43,316 nt of DNA from Phocaeicola intestinalis (GTDB taxonomy: Bacteria > Bacteroidota > Bacteroidia > Bacteroidales > Bacteroidaceae): assembly GCF_014837065.1 (NCBI RefSeq), contig NZ_JACSPP010000030.1, positions 1 through 43,316 of the forward strand, read 5' to 3'. Positions within the stretch are counted from its first letter, which is position 1, and every line of letters begins with the position of its first letter. This document shows, in pieces, positions 31,925 through 40,006 of this stretch. Position numbers and translations under genes: made by a program. The notes under the pieces were generated by a model, which was given only the letters and a program-made list of their open reading frames with translations, was not told where the DNA came from and ran no database searches.

Positions 31925-32764
31925 TTAAGCTTCTTCGTCTTCCTTAGAGATGAACGCAGCAGCCTTTGATGCATTGATGGCATCTTGCTCAGCCTTGTCC
32001 ATACGAGCCTTGGCAGCTTTCTTCTTCGGAGCTTTCGGAGCATTTTCACCGGCAGCTTCCATATCTACCTTTTCAGCTTTTCTTTCTTCCAAACCTTCAG
32101 CCATGGCACCGCAGCAAGCATCAAGAATCACTTCGATAGATTTTGTTGCATCGTCATTAGCAGGGATTACATAATCCACATTGTTCGGATCTGAATTAGT
32201 ATCTACGATACCAAATACAGGAATACCCAAACGATTTGCTTCGCGGACAGCGATGTTTTCTTTCATCACGTCAATCACGAACAATGCAGACGGCAGACGA
32301 GTCAAGTCAGCGATAGAACCCAGGTTCTTTTCCAATTTGGCACGCTGACGTGAAATCTGAAGGATTTCTCTCTTCGAAAGGTTTGCATATGTACCGTCGT
32401 TGGTAAGCTTATCAATAGTAGCCATTTTCTTTACAGCCTTGCGGATAGTAGGGAAGTTGGTCAGCATACCGCCCGGCCAACGCTCGATAACGTAAGGCAT
32501 GTTTACAGATGCAGCTTTTTCTGCTACAATCTGTTTTGCTTGTTTCTTAGTAGCAACGAACAGGATCTTCTTTCCTGATTTTGCAATTTGTTTCAAAGCT
32601 TCAGCAGCTTCGTCAACTTTGGCAACGGTTTTGTTCAGGTCGATGATATGTATTCCGTTGCGTTCCATAAAGATATAAGGAGCCATTGCAGGGTTCCACT
32701 TTCTTTTCAAGTGTCCGAAGTGGCAACCAGCCTCCAATAAAGTATCAAAATTTACTCTTGACAT
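31925..32764 (-). CDS. rpsB: 30S ribosomal protein S2
   Basis: A 279-residue ribosomal protein. The signature blocks are intact: LLEAGCHFGHLKRKWNPAMAP near the start, then RWPGGMLTNFPTIRKAV and PSALFVIDVMKENIAVREA with VDTNSDP. A C-terminal extension of about 45 residues (AAGENAPKAPKKKAAKARMD and an acidic end) is added to the conserved core; such tails are common in Bacteroidetes S2. It follows rpsI across a 219-base spacer with a structured leader, and precedes tsf. Confidence 0.97.
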   Translation of the reverse strand: MSRVNFDTLLEAGCHFGHLKRKWNPAMAPYIFMERNGIHIIDLNKTVAKVDEAAEALKQIAKSGKKILFVATKKQAKQIVAEKAASVNMPYVIERWPGGMLTNFPTIRKAVKKMATIDKLTNDGTYANLSKREILQISRQRAKLEKNLGSIADLTRLPSALFVIDVMKENIAVREANRLGIPVFGIVDTNSDPNNVDYVIPANDDATKSIEVILDACCGAMAEGLEERKAEKVDMEAAGENAPKAPKKKAAKARMDKAEQDAINASKAAAFISKEDEEA

Positions 32765-32880
32765 GTTTTAATTGTTTAATCGTTTACTTTCTTTTTTGTT
32801 TGTAATGAACCAACTGCCGGGTAGTCTCTCCACAAACCCCTTGCAGGAAGAGTCCAGACAGTTTAGATACTAAACGCCTT
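32765..32880 (-). promoter_or_regulatory. structured untranslated leader of rpsB
   Basis: The 116 bases before rpsB form a distinct block on the minus strand, less repetitive than the AT-rich word repeat upstream, with G/C-rich patches (CCCGGCAG, CTGTCTGGACTC). Short complementary segments such as CTGTCTGG and CCGGCAG could pair. An autoregulatory S2 leader is a reasonable idea, since r-protein leaders are common, but I cannot confirm a known family by eye. Confidence 0.35.
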
Positions 32881-32881
32881 T

Positions 32882-32982
32882 TTAAGTTTTTGAGTTTTTA
32901 AGATTTTAAGTTTTGTGAGTTTAAGCCTCCATACAAGCCTTATAAACTAAAGAACTAACAAACTTAAAAACTAAGAACTCAA
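32882..32982. repeat. AT-rich word-repeat palindrome between rpsI and rpsB
   Basis: The left half (32882-32925) is built of TTAAGTTTT/GAGTTTTTAAG words, and the right half (32939-32982) of their complements (AACTTAAAAACTAAGAACTC). The two halves could fold as a long imperfect hairpin. It reaches to the rpsI stop codon. Confidence 0.6.
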
Positions 32983-32983
32983 A

Positions 32984-33370
32984 TTAACGTTTACTGAACT
33001 GGAATCTGCGGCGTGCTTTCGGACGACCCGGTTTCTTACGTTCAACCTCACGTGAATCACGAGTCATGAAACCTTCTGCACGAAGTGCCTTCTTGTCTTC
33101 CGGATTGATTTTCACCAATGCGCGGGCGATAGCCAGACGCAAAGCCTGAGACTGTCCAGTAAAACCACCACCGTTCAGATTTACTTTGATATCATATTTT
33201 TCAGCCACTTCCAATTTATTCAACGGCTGTTTTACTACATATTGCAGAATAGGAGATGGAAAGTACTGTGCAAGGTCTCTCTTGTTAATAGTAATCTTTC
33301 CTGTACCTTCGCTAACGAAAACACGAGCAACTGCGCTTTTACGTCTGCCTAATGCATTTACTACTTCCAT
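32984..33370 (-). CDS. rpsI: 30S ribosomal protein S9
   Basis: A 128-residue ribosomal protein. It begins EVVNALGRRKSAVARVFVSE and ends with the conserved basic tail KKPGRPKARRRFQFSKR, which reaches toward the P-site tRNA. The GGGFTGQSQALRLAIARAL block is standard. It starts six bases after rplM, forming the usual L13-S9 pair. Confidence 0.98.
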   Translation of the reverse strand: MEVVNALGRRKSAVARVFVSEGTGKITINKRDLAQYFPSPILQYVVKQPLNKLEVAEKYDIKVNLNGGGFTGQSQALRLAIARALVKINPEDKKALRAEGFMTRDSREVERKKPGRPKARRRFQFSKR

Positions 33371-33376
33371 GCTTGA

Positions 33377-33838
33377 TTATTTAAGTGAATTAATATCGAT
33401 TAACTTCGGAGACTGAGCTTCATGCTTGTGCTCAGCACCTTCATACACATACAGATTACCCAACAGTTTGGCACCCAGACGGTTCTTGGGGAGCATACCT
33501 TTCACGGTACGTTTCATCAGTTTTTCTGCACCGTTAGGCTTCTGCATCAAACGAGCCGGAGTAATTTCACGCTGACCACCCGGATAACCTGTATAGCTCA
33601 GGTAAATCTTGTCAGTCCATTTGTTACCTGTAAATTTCACTTTACTTGCGTTAATGATAATCACATTATCGCCACAATCTACGTGAGGGGTAAAGTTCGG
33701 TTTGTACTTACCTCTCAAAAGTTTCGCAACTTTAGCACCGAGACGGCCTACAACCTGATCGGTAGCATCTACTATGACCCACTCTTTGTTCACAGTAGCC
33801 TTGTTTGCAGAAATGGTCTTGTAACTTAAAGTATCCAC
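33377..33838 (-). CDS. rplM: 50S ribosomal protein L13
   Basis: A 153-residue ribosomal protein. Signature blocks WVIVDATDQVVGRLGAKVAK, GDNVIIINASKVKFTGNKW and VKGMLPKNRLGAKLLGNLYVYEGAEH are intact and in order, and length is normal. It is the first gene of the rplM-rpsI-rpsB-tsf cluster. A strong promoter lies at 33961-33991, which leaves an untranslated leader of about 115 bases. Confidence 0.98.
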   Translation of the reverse strand: MDTLSYKTISANKATVNKEWVIVDATDQVVGRLGAKVAKLLRGKYKPNFTPHVDCGDNVIIINASKVKFTGNKWTDKIYLSYTGYPGGQREITPARLMQKPNGAEKLMKRTVKGMLPKNRLGAKLLGNLYVYEGAEHKHEAQSPKLIDINSLK

Positions 33839-33960
33839 TCTTAAATTGGTTTTAAAATGTTAACTACTAAAAAACTATCCTCCACGCTCCTCCTTTCCCG
33901 GACAAAAGAAAAAAGAAGGTGTCAGATTTTAAATTATACTATTTGATAATAATCGGCTTG

Positions 33961-33991
33961 CAAAGGTACGGCTTTTATCCGAACCCACAAA
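33961..33991 (-). promoter_or_regulatory. canonical Bacteroides promoter of rplM
   Basis: On the minus strand TTTG (33988-33991), a spacer of exactly 19 bases and TACCTTTG (33961-33968) match the Bacteroides -33/-7 consensus perfectly. Transcription would start near 33954, giving a leader of about 115 bases before rplM. The leader (33839-33954) contains a G/C-rich patch (CCGGGAAAGGAGGAGCG) in an AT-rich setting and may be regulatory. Confidence 0.85.
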
Positions 33992-34047
33992 GAATTTAGG
34001 TATTTTTTTCTTTTACAGATGATTGGCAAGGCAAAAACCAACCAAAC

Positions 34048-34098
34048 AAAAAAGCTTCCGCACCTGCCCTTATCCAAAGGTATACAGATACGGAAGCT
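34048..34098 (-). terminator. minus-strand intrinsic terminator upstream of rplM
   Basis: On the minus strand AGCTTCCG (34091-34098) pairs perfectly with CGGAAGCT (34053-34060), followed by a run of T. The 30-base loop contains a TACCTTTG -7 match (34075-34082). It insulates rplM from transcripts coming from the GH43 side. The spacer 33839-34366 holds no gene: it carries the rplM leader and promoter, this terminator, triple repeat D and the GH43 terminator. Confidence 0.6.
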
Positions 34099-34167
34099 GC
34101 AAGCCGAGCACTCCGGCACAAAAAATTTTCTATCTTTCCTTGTTTGCCTTGTGCAAAAGCACACTGT

Positions 34168-34236
34168 AAGATTAATAATCTTACGGCGTGAAGATTAATA
34201 ATCTTACAGCCTGAAGATTATTAATCTTGCCAGACT
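34168..34236. repeat. intergenic triple repeat, locus D (23-bp period)
   Basis: Units start at 34168, 34191 and 34214. Units 1 and 2 carry AAGATTAATAATCTTAC; unit 3 carries AAGATTATTAATCTT, the exact reverse complement of the unit core. Each core is a dyad with 7-bp arms around one base. It lies between the GH43 gene and rplM, both on the minus strand. Confidence 0.85.
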
Positions 34237-34282
34237 TACTGCCAAATTATCACGCGGTAAATGTTTCTTAAAGATACAAAGA

Positions 34283-34313
34283 AAGCTGCCCCAATTCATT
34301 ATCGAGACAGCTT
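34283..34313 (-). terminator. terminator of the GH43 gene and second PUL
   Basis: On the minus strand AAGCTGTC (34306-34313) pairs with GGCAGCTT (34283-34290), one wobble pair included, followed by TCTTTGTATCTTT. It lies about 54 bases after the GH43 stop and ends the SusC-SusD-lipoprotein-GH43 transcript. Confidence 0.65.
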
Positions 34314-34366
34314 CTTCATCTTCCGGCAGGCATGCTCACACACCATGCCGCTTATTTCCGAATATA

Positions 34367-36277
34367 TCACTTGCTTTTTTTACCCCAGTAAGTTTTATAA
34401 TCATCACCATAGCCGGCATAAACGATAGTATGGGTTCTGGGGGATGCCTCCCAATCGGTTTCACGCTGCAAGTAAAGTTCTACCCCATTATCCAACGTCA
34501 GGATACGCTTGCTGCTGTCATACGTCCACGTAGCTCCTTCCCAGTCACCTGCAGTTACGGTATGGTCGGCGGCAAGGGTCATCGTGGCTGAAGTCTTCTG
34601 TTCTCCATAAGCGTATGACAAGTCGATGTTCTCCCAATTACCTATCAGCTCGCTTTCAGTAATCTCCACCTGCGGCACGGCACCGTAACGTTCAGGCATC
34701 ACTACCGGCCAGCCATCTTCGGTCCATCGTATGCAACGCACCTGCCCCATCATAATGGCATTGGAAGCATTGATTCCCGGTACATCTACAGGGAATCTGC
34801 CTTGCGAAGCGAAATACCAGTTGCCTTCACCATCATCGAACACACAGCAATGCGAAATACCTACCCAGCCATCGTTGCCATTGAACTTATACGGATGAGT
34901 CAATATCGGGAAAGCTTCGCCTCCAACGGTTGTCACATCCGTACCGTCCATGCCCACATAAGGACCTGCAATATTCGTGGAACGCACTACACGGGTATTG
35001 TAGGGCACCTCCAATGCATCGTATGCCAGAAACAAGTAATAGTATCCGTCATGATAAATCAGTTCCGGCCCTTCCGAACCTTGCCAGCGATTACCCATCT
35101 GGCGGGTAGCTATCAGTTGTCCGTATGCAGCGATGTCTGCATCCGTACCCCACGGATTAGGCAATTCAGCCTTTACCTTGCCCGTTGCTTCGTCAAGTTC
35201 TACCAGTGCGATGCCGCTATGCCAAGAACCGTATGCCATGTAGTGGCGTCCGTCATTGTCAATGATATAGCTGGGGTCAATGGCATTCCATTTATAATAG
35301 CAGTTTTCATTCCAATAATCATCCGCACTGGCATTAACATAGAAATCCAATCCTCTATCGGAAGCATTGGTAATGACATAGCCCTTGTCTTCCCACCCGT
35401 CGTTGTTTGCCGGATTGGAATTCTCCATCAAGCCGATGAATGCACGTTCGCTCCATGTTCCGTCACCGCTTAACGTACCGGGACAGACAATGGAATAGTA
35501 CATACGATACAATCCGTTCCGCACTTTCCGTACGCAAGGTGCCCAATAGCCGAAGTCAGCCTCATCGGCTGTAGTCGGCTCCAATCCCATAGCTGCACGG
35601 ATCTCATTCAGTTTCGGGATAACCCAATCGGGCAGGCTCTGCATCGTACCTCCCAAGTATTCCCAATCTACCAAGTTTTGCGAACGGCGTCCATGGAAAT
35701 GCCCACCTGCCATATGAGCGTTGCCATACGAAGCATCAGTCTGATACATGTAATAATACCCGTCTTCTGCAAGCACCACAGAAGGGTCATGCACATTGCT
35801 CAGGTTCCAGCGGCTACGGTTCGTCCAGTCAGCGATGCTGGTATAGTTATCCTCATAAGCGGGAGCTACATAGTTCGCAAGCTGTTCGTCGATGGGCTGG
35901 CTTTCGGTGGTAGCTTCCAGCGCATCCGAGTAGGTGTAACGGCTGTTGCCATATACGAATGCGCGAATATAATAAGTGGTATTGCCCATCAAGCCTGAAA
36001 TGGTGGCACTGAAATTTTCGTCTGCTTCTACCATATTGTCATTGACAGTAGGAGCCTGCGAATTGGCACTGTAACAGAACCCCCTCCGGACAATGCTTCC
36101 TGTATTACCGGTTACCGAGGAAGCTACAGTCAGCGAAGTGCCTGTACTTGCGGTTACTTCCGGTACAGCTACGGTTACATCGCTACTTTGATTGTATTCT
36201 ACTTCGTTGTCATCCGAACAGCCTACGAATGTAAAGACGGCCAACAAAGATATCCAAATTAATGATAACTTTTTCAT
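34367..36277 (-). CDS. GH43 family glycoside hydrolase lipoprotein, probable arabinanase
   Basis: A 636-residue lipoprotein (signal ending FTFVGC, Cys20). A fibronectin-type III-like domain covers about 35-125 (RRGFCYSANSQAPTV, TYYIRAFVY). The five-bladed GH43 propeller follows, with catalytic residues Asp164 in NVHDPSVV (general base), Asp334 in NAIDPSYI (pKa modulator) and Glu402 in GSEGPELI (general acid). The C-terminal 85 residues (ELIGNWENID, TWTYDSSKRILTLDNG) match the lipocalin-like GH43_C domain seen in endo-1,5-alpha-arabinanases, so arabinan is the favoured substrate. It is the last gene of the second PUL. Start chosen at 36277, the clean MKKLSL signal; an ATG three codons earlier is possible. 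Confidence 0.9.
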   Translation of the reverse strand: MKKLSLIWISLLAVFTFVGCSDDNEVEYNQSSDVTVAVPEVTASTGTSLTVASSVTGNTGSIVRRGFCYSANSQAPTVNDNMVEADENFSATISGLMGNTTYYIRAFVYGNSRYTYSDALEATTESQPIDEQLANYVAPAYEDNYTSIADWTNRSRWNLSNVHDPSVVLAEDGYYYMYQTDASYGNAHMAGGHFHGRRSQNLVDWEYLGGTMQSLPDWVIPKLNEIRAAMGLEPTTADEADFGYWAPCVRKVRNGLYRMYYSIVCPGTLSGDGTWSERAFIGLMENSNPANNDGWEDKGYVITNASDRGLDFYVNASADDYWNENCYYKWNAIDPSYIIDNDGRHYMAYGSWHSGIALVELDEATGKVKAELPNPWGTDADIAAYGQLIATRQMGNRWQGSEGPELIYHDGYYYLFLAYDALEVPYNTRVVRSTNIAGPYVGMDGTDVTTVGGEAFPILTHPYKFNGNDGWVGISHCCVFDDGEGNWYFASQGRFPVDVPGINASNAIMMGQVRCIRWTEDGWPVVMPERYGAVPQVEITESELIGNWENIDLSYAYGEQKTSATMTLAADHTVTAGDWEGATWTYDSSKRILTLDNGVELYLQRETDWEASPRTHTIVYAGYGDDYKTYWGKKSK

Positions 36278-36296
36278 GTGTGTCAAGTTTAAAAAT

Positions 36297-36328
36297 CATG
36301 CCATCCCCCTATTAGAGGGGACGGCATG
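36297..36328 (-). other. intercistronic hairpin between the surface lipoprotein and GH43 genes
   Basis: CATGCCATCCCC (36297-36308) pairs with GGGGACGGCATG (36317-36328), one mismatch or wobble, around an 8-base loop. It has no T-run and lies 19 bases before the GH43 start, so mRNA stabilisation or processing is more likely than termination. Confidence 0.6.
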
Positions 36329-36350
36329 AATAGAATAAGGAAATGAAAAA

Positions 36351-38123
36351 TTATTCACCAAAAACAAGATGGCTTCCGTCTACCGTCAGCGCAAAGTTCA
36401 AGTCTTCAGGATCGATGGTAGTTATACCCAAATAATATTGGATAGAAGTTGTGCCATCTGTTCCGTTCATGATAGCCTGAACATCGGCAGTACCATTGCC
36501 GCAGTTGGTTACATAAACCGTAACTTCTGCACCGTTCATGGTAGCAAGCCAAGCAGCCCAGTCGGGTTGACCGCCACTGAGACGGAGATTGGTGTTTCCA
36601 TCATATCCGGCACCCCAACCATAGTTATCAGCACGGACAACTCCATATTCTACAGTCGTATCAGTCTTACGAAGAACTACTACATAGTTGTTCCAGTTGC
36701 CAGCCAAGCTGCTGTAATTTGTGAACGTAATCGATTTAGTTTCGCCTGAAGGCACGTTGAAGTCATCAGAGAAAGCACCCCAGAAAGCAGTTGAATTATC
36801 TTCTGCTCCTACGATAGCCGTACTATTTGTTACTTCTGACACAGCAGATTCGGCAACGGTAACCTCTACCGTAGCAGTCACTCCTTCGTCAGCAGTAATG
36901 GTAACGGTATGCGTACCTACTGTAGCCGGAACTGTAGAGAATGTAAGCCTTGAGTTTGCGATAGTTCCTGTTCCTCCACTTACATAAGTTGCTGTCACTT
37001 CCATGCCAGTAGGGTCAAAGGCTAACGTACGGTCTGTCATTCCTTCGGTTGCTGCCGAAGTATAATAATAATAGGTAGTACGGGAAGGTTGCGTGGTCAC
37101 TTCAATGGAAGCTATTTGTTCTACCAATTCAAATGTAGCACTTGCGATAACCGGCTGGTCACAGTTTTCACCTTGTTGGGTCTTGTTATAAGCTGCAACC
37201 AAGTTCTTCATACCCGGTGTTTCCATATCAGGAATAACCGAGAAGGTTAGTTCGGAAGAAGCTACAGTAGCCGCTACCCCTTCTTCAAAGGTAACAACGG
37301 CCGATACATTGGCTATTACAGAGTCAAGTGGCGTACCGATATTGACAATTTCGGGCACACCTTGCAATTCCATCGATACGGGATTCTTATCATCAGCAGA
37401 AGTAAGGCCGCCGATAGGTTCAATATTGGTCTGCAAGAAATTGATGTAAGAACCTTCAGGCACCAAGTAACAGCGGATATTGGTATTGCTTTCATCTGCA
37501 TTCAGATTCACAAGAGCAGTCGGTTGGTTGTAGGTCTTGGTAACTGTACCATTGGTCATTCTGACACTGAATGCACCCTCGACAGAGCGGTCAACAGTAA
37601 GTGTTACCCTTCCACCCAATTGGGCTATACCTTCATCAGTATCGGTCTCGAAAGTGAGCGTACTTTGAACGTAAGAGCGGTCGATATAATCTCCCCATTC
37701 GGAGTTTCCCGAAGGCTGATTATCGTAGCGTATTGCCCCATATTCCAAATAGCCTTCGCCTTCACGATCAACATCATTGCAAATGATTAATGCAAAATTC
37801 TTATACGTATTCGATGCGTCAGGATTAATATTCAGGTTGAACACTGCATTCCACTTCTGACCATCGGGGATTACATAATACTTAGAGAAAACAGTCCACC
37901 AGCCTGTACTATAATCTGTACTTCCGATAGTATACACATCTTCCATCATACCTTCCAGTTCTTCATCGCCGGAATTTTGCGAATTGGCTATAGAATCCAC
38001 CTTTTCGGAAAGCCAATCGGGCGAGTCCACCTCATAAAAGTGTTCGTCTTCACAACCGGCCAATGCCAGCAATCCCAAGACAAAAGAGCCGCAAACGGTT
38101 GCTATTTTATTGAAATGTTTCAT
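36351..38123 (-). CDS. PUL surface lipoprotein with duplicated modules (SusE/F-position glycan binder)
   Basis: A 590-residue lipoprotein (signal ending ALAGC, Cys24). Two similar beta-rich modules flank a central Ig-like region. The first (about 64-245) runs from YSTGWWTVFSKYYVIPDGQ through EYGAIRYDNQ to PEGSYINF. The second (about 430-590) runs from STAFWGAFSDDFNVPSGET through EYGVVRADNYGW to DGSHLVF. The middle has Ig-like repeats (IASIEVTTQPSRTTYYYYT; VGTHTVTITADEGVTATVEV). I infer a surface glycan-binding protein from position after SusC/SusD and the paired aromatic-rich modules; no family name is certain. It lies 100 bases after SusD. Confidence 0.75.
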   Translation of the reverse strand: MKHFNKIATVCGSFVLGLLALAGCEDEHFYEVDSPDWLSEKVDSIANSQNSGDEELEGMMEDVYTIGSTDYSTGWWTVFSKYYVIPDGQKWNAVFNLNINPDASNTYKNFALIICNDVDREGEGYLEYGAIRYDNQPSGNSEWGDYIDRSYVQSTLTFETDTDEGIAQLGGRVTLTVDRSVEGAFSVRMTNGTVTKTYNQPTALVNLNADESNTNIRCYLVPEGSYINFLQTNIEPIGGLTSADDKNPVSMELQGVPEIVNIGTPLDSVIANVSAVVTFEEGVAATVASSELTFSVIPDMETPGMKNLVAAYNKTQQGENCDQPVIASATFELVEQIASIEVTTQPSRTTYYYYTSAATEGMTDRTLAFDPTGMEVTATYVSGGTGTIANSRLTFSTVPATVGTHTVTITADEGVTATVEVTVAESAVSEVTNSTAIVGAEDNSTAFWGAFSDDFNVPSGETKSITFTNYSSLAGNWNNYVVVLRKTDTTVEYGVVRADNYGWGAGYDGNTNLRLSGGQPDWAAWLATMNGAEVTVYVTNCGNGTADVQAIMNGTDGTTSIQYYLGITTIDPEDLNFALTVDGSHLVFGE

Positions 38124-38158
38124 GGTCTTATAATATAAAATTAGTAATTGATTAAGGC

Positions 38159-38185
38159 CTCTCCCACCCTAAGCAGCCGGGAGAG
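38159..38185 (-). other. hairpin between SusD and surface lipoprotein genes
   Basis: CTCTCCC (38159-38165) pairs perfectly with GGGAGAG (38179-38185). No T-run follows on the minus strand. Next to it (38205-38230) is a run of AATTGTCAATTATC-type word repeats. Both are in the spacer after the SusD stop, suggesting differential expression within the operon. Confidence 0.5.
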
Positions 38186-38223
38186 CACCCGTTTTTATTT
38201 TGCTAATTGTCAATTATCAATTG

Positions 38224-39981
38224 TCAATTATTTAAGTCCACAACCGGACGTACCGTCCAACCGTTGTCACGGAAGTAAGAAGAGTTGTCCGTACTGTAGT
38301 TAGCCGAGTTTCCTTGCAGGCTCGGGTTTTTGTTGGTCAATGTCTGCTGAATAGGCAAGAATTCATGTCCCTGTACGTAGGTATCGAATCCACTCTTCAA
38401 TTCCGGGTCAGAACCAATGTTGCTATAATCAACCGGAAGCATCACTTTGCCCGGATCATTCGTAATGCGGACTACAGAGTGTTCCTTCATCTGCTGCAAA
38501 CGGCCTGCATCGTAGAAGAAGCCCCAACGGATAAGGTCAAAACCACGACCATACTCGCAACCGAATTCTTTCGGACGCTCTACATTGGCAATCTGCTCAA
38601 AAAGCTTATCGGCTGTATTGAAATCAGCAAGTTGCAAATCGGGTAAATCCACACGACCGCGTACTTCATTAATCCAGTTAATGGCACGCTGGGTAGGCCC
38701 GTTCACTTCATTCTCGCATTCTGCGGCACGAAGCAATACATCCGAATAACGCATCAGGCGGACATTGATACCATCGTGCAAACCTGTAACCACTGTGCTA
38801 TACAGACCGGTACGGAGGTTGGTGTATTTAGCGACAGGAATACCGCCGTAACTGTTATTGGTACGGATGGTATCGGAAGCCGTAATAGGTTGTGTATAGG
38901 CTACGTTACCATATTCGAAACCTTCCCAATCGGCTTCATAGGTACCCAGGGTCCAATAGAGACGTGGGTCAAGCGTACCGTTTATTGTACGTTCGCTCTT
39001 GAAGAGGTCGTACAGCCAGTTGGTAGCCGAAAGGTCGGCCCATCCACCGAAATCACCCGGAGCAAAGTTACTTTCGATAGCCGAACCTTGCGTAGCATTG
39101 GGACTGGTATTTACCGGTGTCCATTCGTCATCGGTGCCCTGCGAGGCATAATCCAAGAATTGGATTTCGAACAAGCTTTCTTCGTTGTTTTCGTATGCAG
39201 AGCCTTCGCGGAAGTTATCGCCATAGTTATCCATCAACCGATACGTACCATAGCGACCGCTGATAATGTCTTCCAACACCGTAAGCGCTTCGCTAAACTT
39301 GTGACGCACCATCAGCGTACGGGCATAAAAACCAGCCGCTGAACCACAAGTGGCACGACCACCAGCCCATTCACCGCCTGTATCACGCGAAGGCAATAAT
39401 TCCATAGCCTGTTGGAAATCGACTTCCACTTGGTCGAGCACTTCATCGTAGGTGCTATTGGTACCGTAAAGTCCGTCCAGTGAAGAGTAGGTATCATAAC
39501 TTGTAATCAGAGGCGGGTTTTGGTAATAGCCTGCCAAGTTATAGTAAGACAATCCGCGGATAAAGAGCGCTTGCCCTTTGATGCGTCTCAGGTTTTCCGA
39601 AAGCTGGCTGTTATCTTCGCCTACGCGGGAAAGGATAAAGTTGCATACGTTGATGGTGTAGTACCACTCACGCCAGGGCCACCAGGCAATATCACCTGTA
39701 ACCAGTACGGTAAAGTCGTCAAATTCCATGTACCATACTTGCGAAGAGTTCCACACTTCATCGCCACGGCACGCGTCGATGGTATAGCCTACACGGGCAT
39801 ACGACCCTTCCATACGCATGTGGTTATAGGCAGCAATCACACACTCCTCCAAGTCATCGACTGTATTGCCGAAAGTAGCAGTAGTTTGTTGGTTGGGATT
39901 CACCACATCCAAATTATCCATGCACGAAGTCAGTGTTCCGACTCCAAACAGGAAAGCAAGTGAATATTTTAATAGTTTCAT
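38224..39981 (-). CDS. SusD/RagB-family surface lipoprotein (second PUL)
   Basis: A 585-residue outer-membrane lipoprotein with a signal ending TLTSC, Cys20. The N-terminal LDVVNPNQQTTATFGNTVDD, the TPR-like GQALFIRGLSYYNLAGYYQNPPL and the C-terminal RPKEFGCEYGRGFDLIRWG match SusD. It should capture oligosaccharide for the SusC partner 25 bases upstream. The sequence is aromatic-rich around WYMEFDDFTVL and WWPWREWYY, which may form the sugar-binding face. Substrate is inferred from the GH43 gene of the same operon. Confidence 0.94.
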   Translation of the reverse strand: MKLLKYSLAFLFGVGTLTSCMDNLDVVNPNQQTTATFGNTVDDLEECVIAAYNHMRMEGSYARVGYTIDACRGDEVWNSSQVWYMEFDDFTVLVTGDIAWWPWREWYYTINVCNFILSRVGEDNSQLSENLRRIKGQALFIRGLSYYNLAGYYQNPPLITSYDTYSSLDGLYGTNSTYDEVLDQVEVDFQQAMELLPSRDTGGEWAGGRATCGSAAGFYARTLMVRHKFSEALTVLEDIISGRYGTYRLMDNYGDNFREGSAYENNEESLFEIQFLDYASQGTDDEWTPVNTSPNATQGSAIESNFAPGDFGGWADLSATNWLYDLFKSERTINGTLDPRLYWTLGTYEADWEGFEYGNVAYTQPITASDTIRTNNSYGGIPVAKYTNLRTGLYSTVVTGLHDGINVRLMRYSDVLLRAAECENEVNGPTQRAINWINEVRGRVDLPDLQLADFNTADKLFEQIANVERPKEFGCEYGRGFDLIRWGFFYDAGRLQQMKEHSVVRITNDPGKVMLPVDYSNIGSDPELKSGFDTYVQGHEFLPIQQTLTNKNPSLQGNSANYSTDNSSYFRDNGWTVRPVVDLNN

Positions 39982-40006
39982 ACAATAATGTTTTTAGCAG
40001 TTAGAA

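Noticed and set aside
33934..34164. A 76-codon minus-strand frame upstream of rplM
   Set aside because: It runs through the intrinsic terminator and the rplM promoter, and its product is Cys- and Arg-rich without pattern; the region is regulatory.
34168..34236. Triple repeat D read as a simple intrinsic terminator
   Set aside because: The three dyads lack a T-run and repeat with a fixed period; separate terminators lie on both sides.
34802..35473. A 223-codon plus-strand frame opposite the GH43 gene
   Set aside because: It lies wholly inside the catalytic domain of GH43 and has no protein-like pattern.
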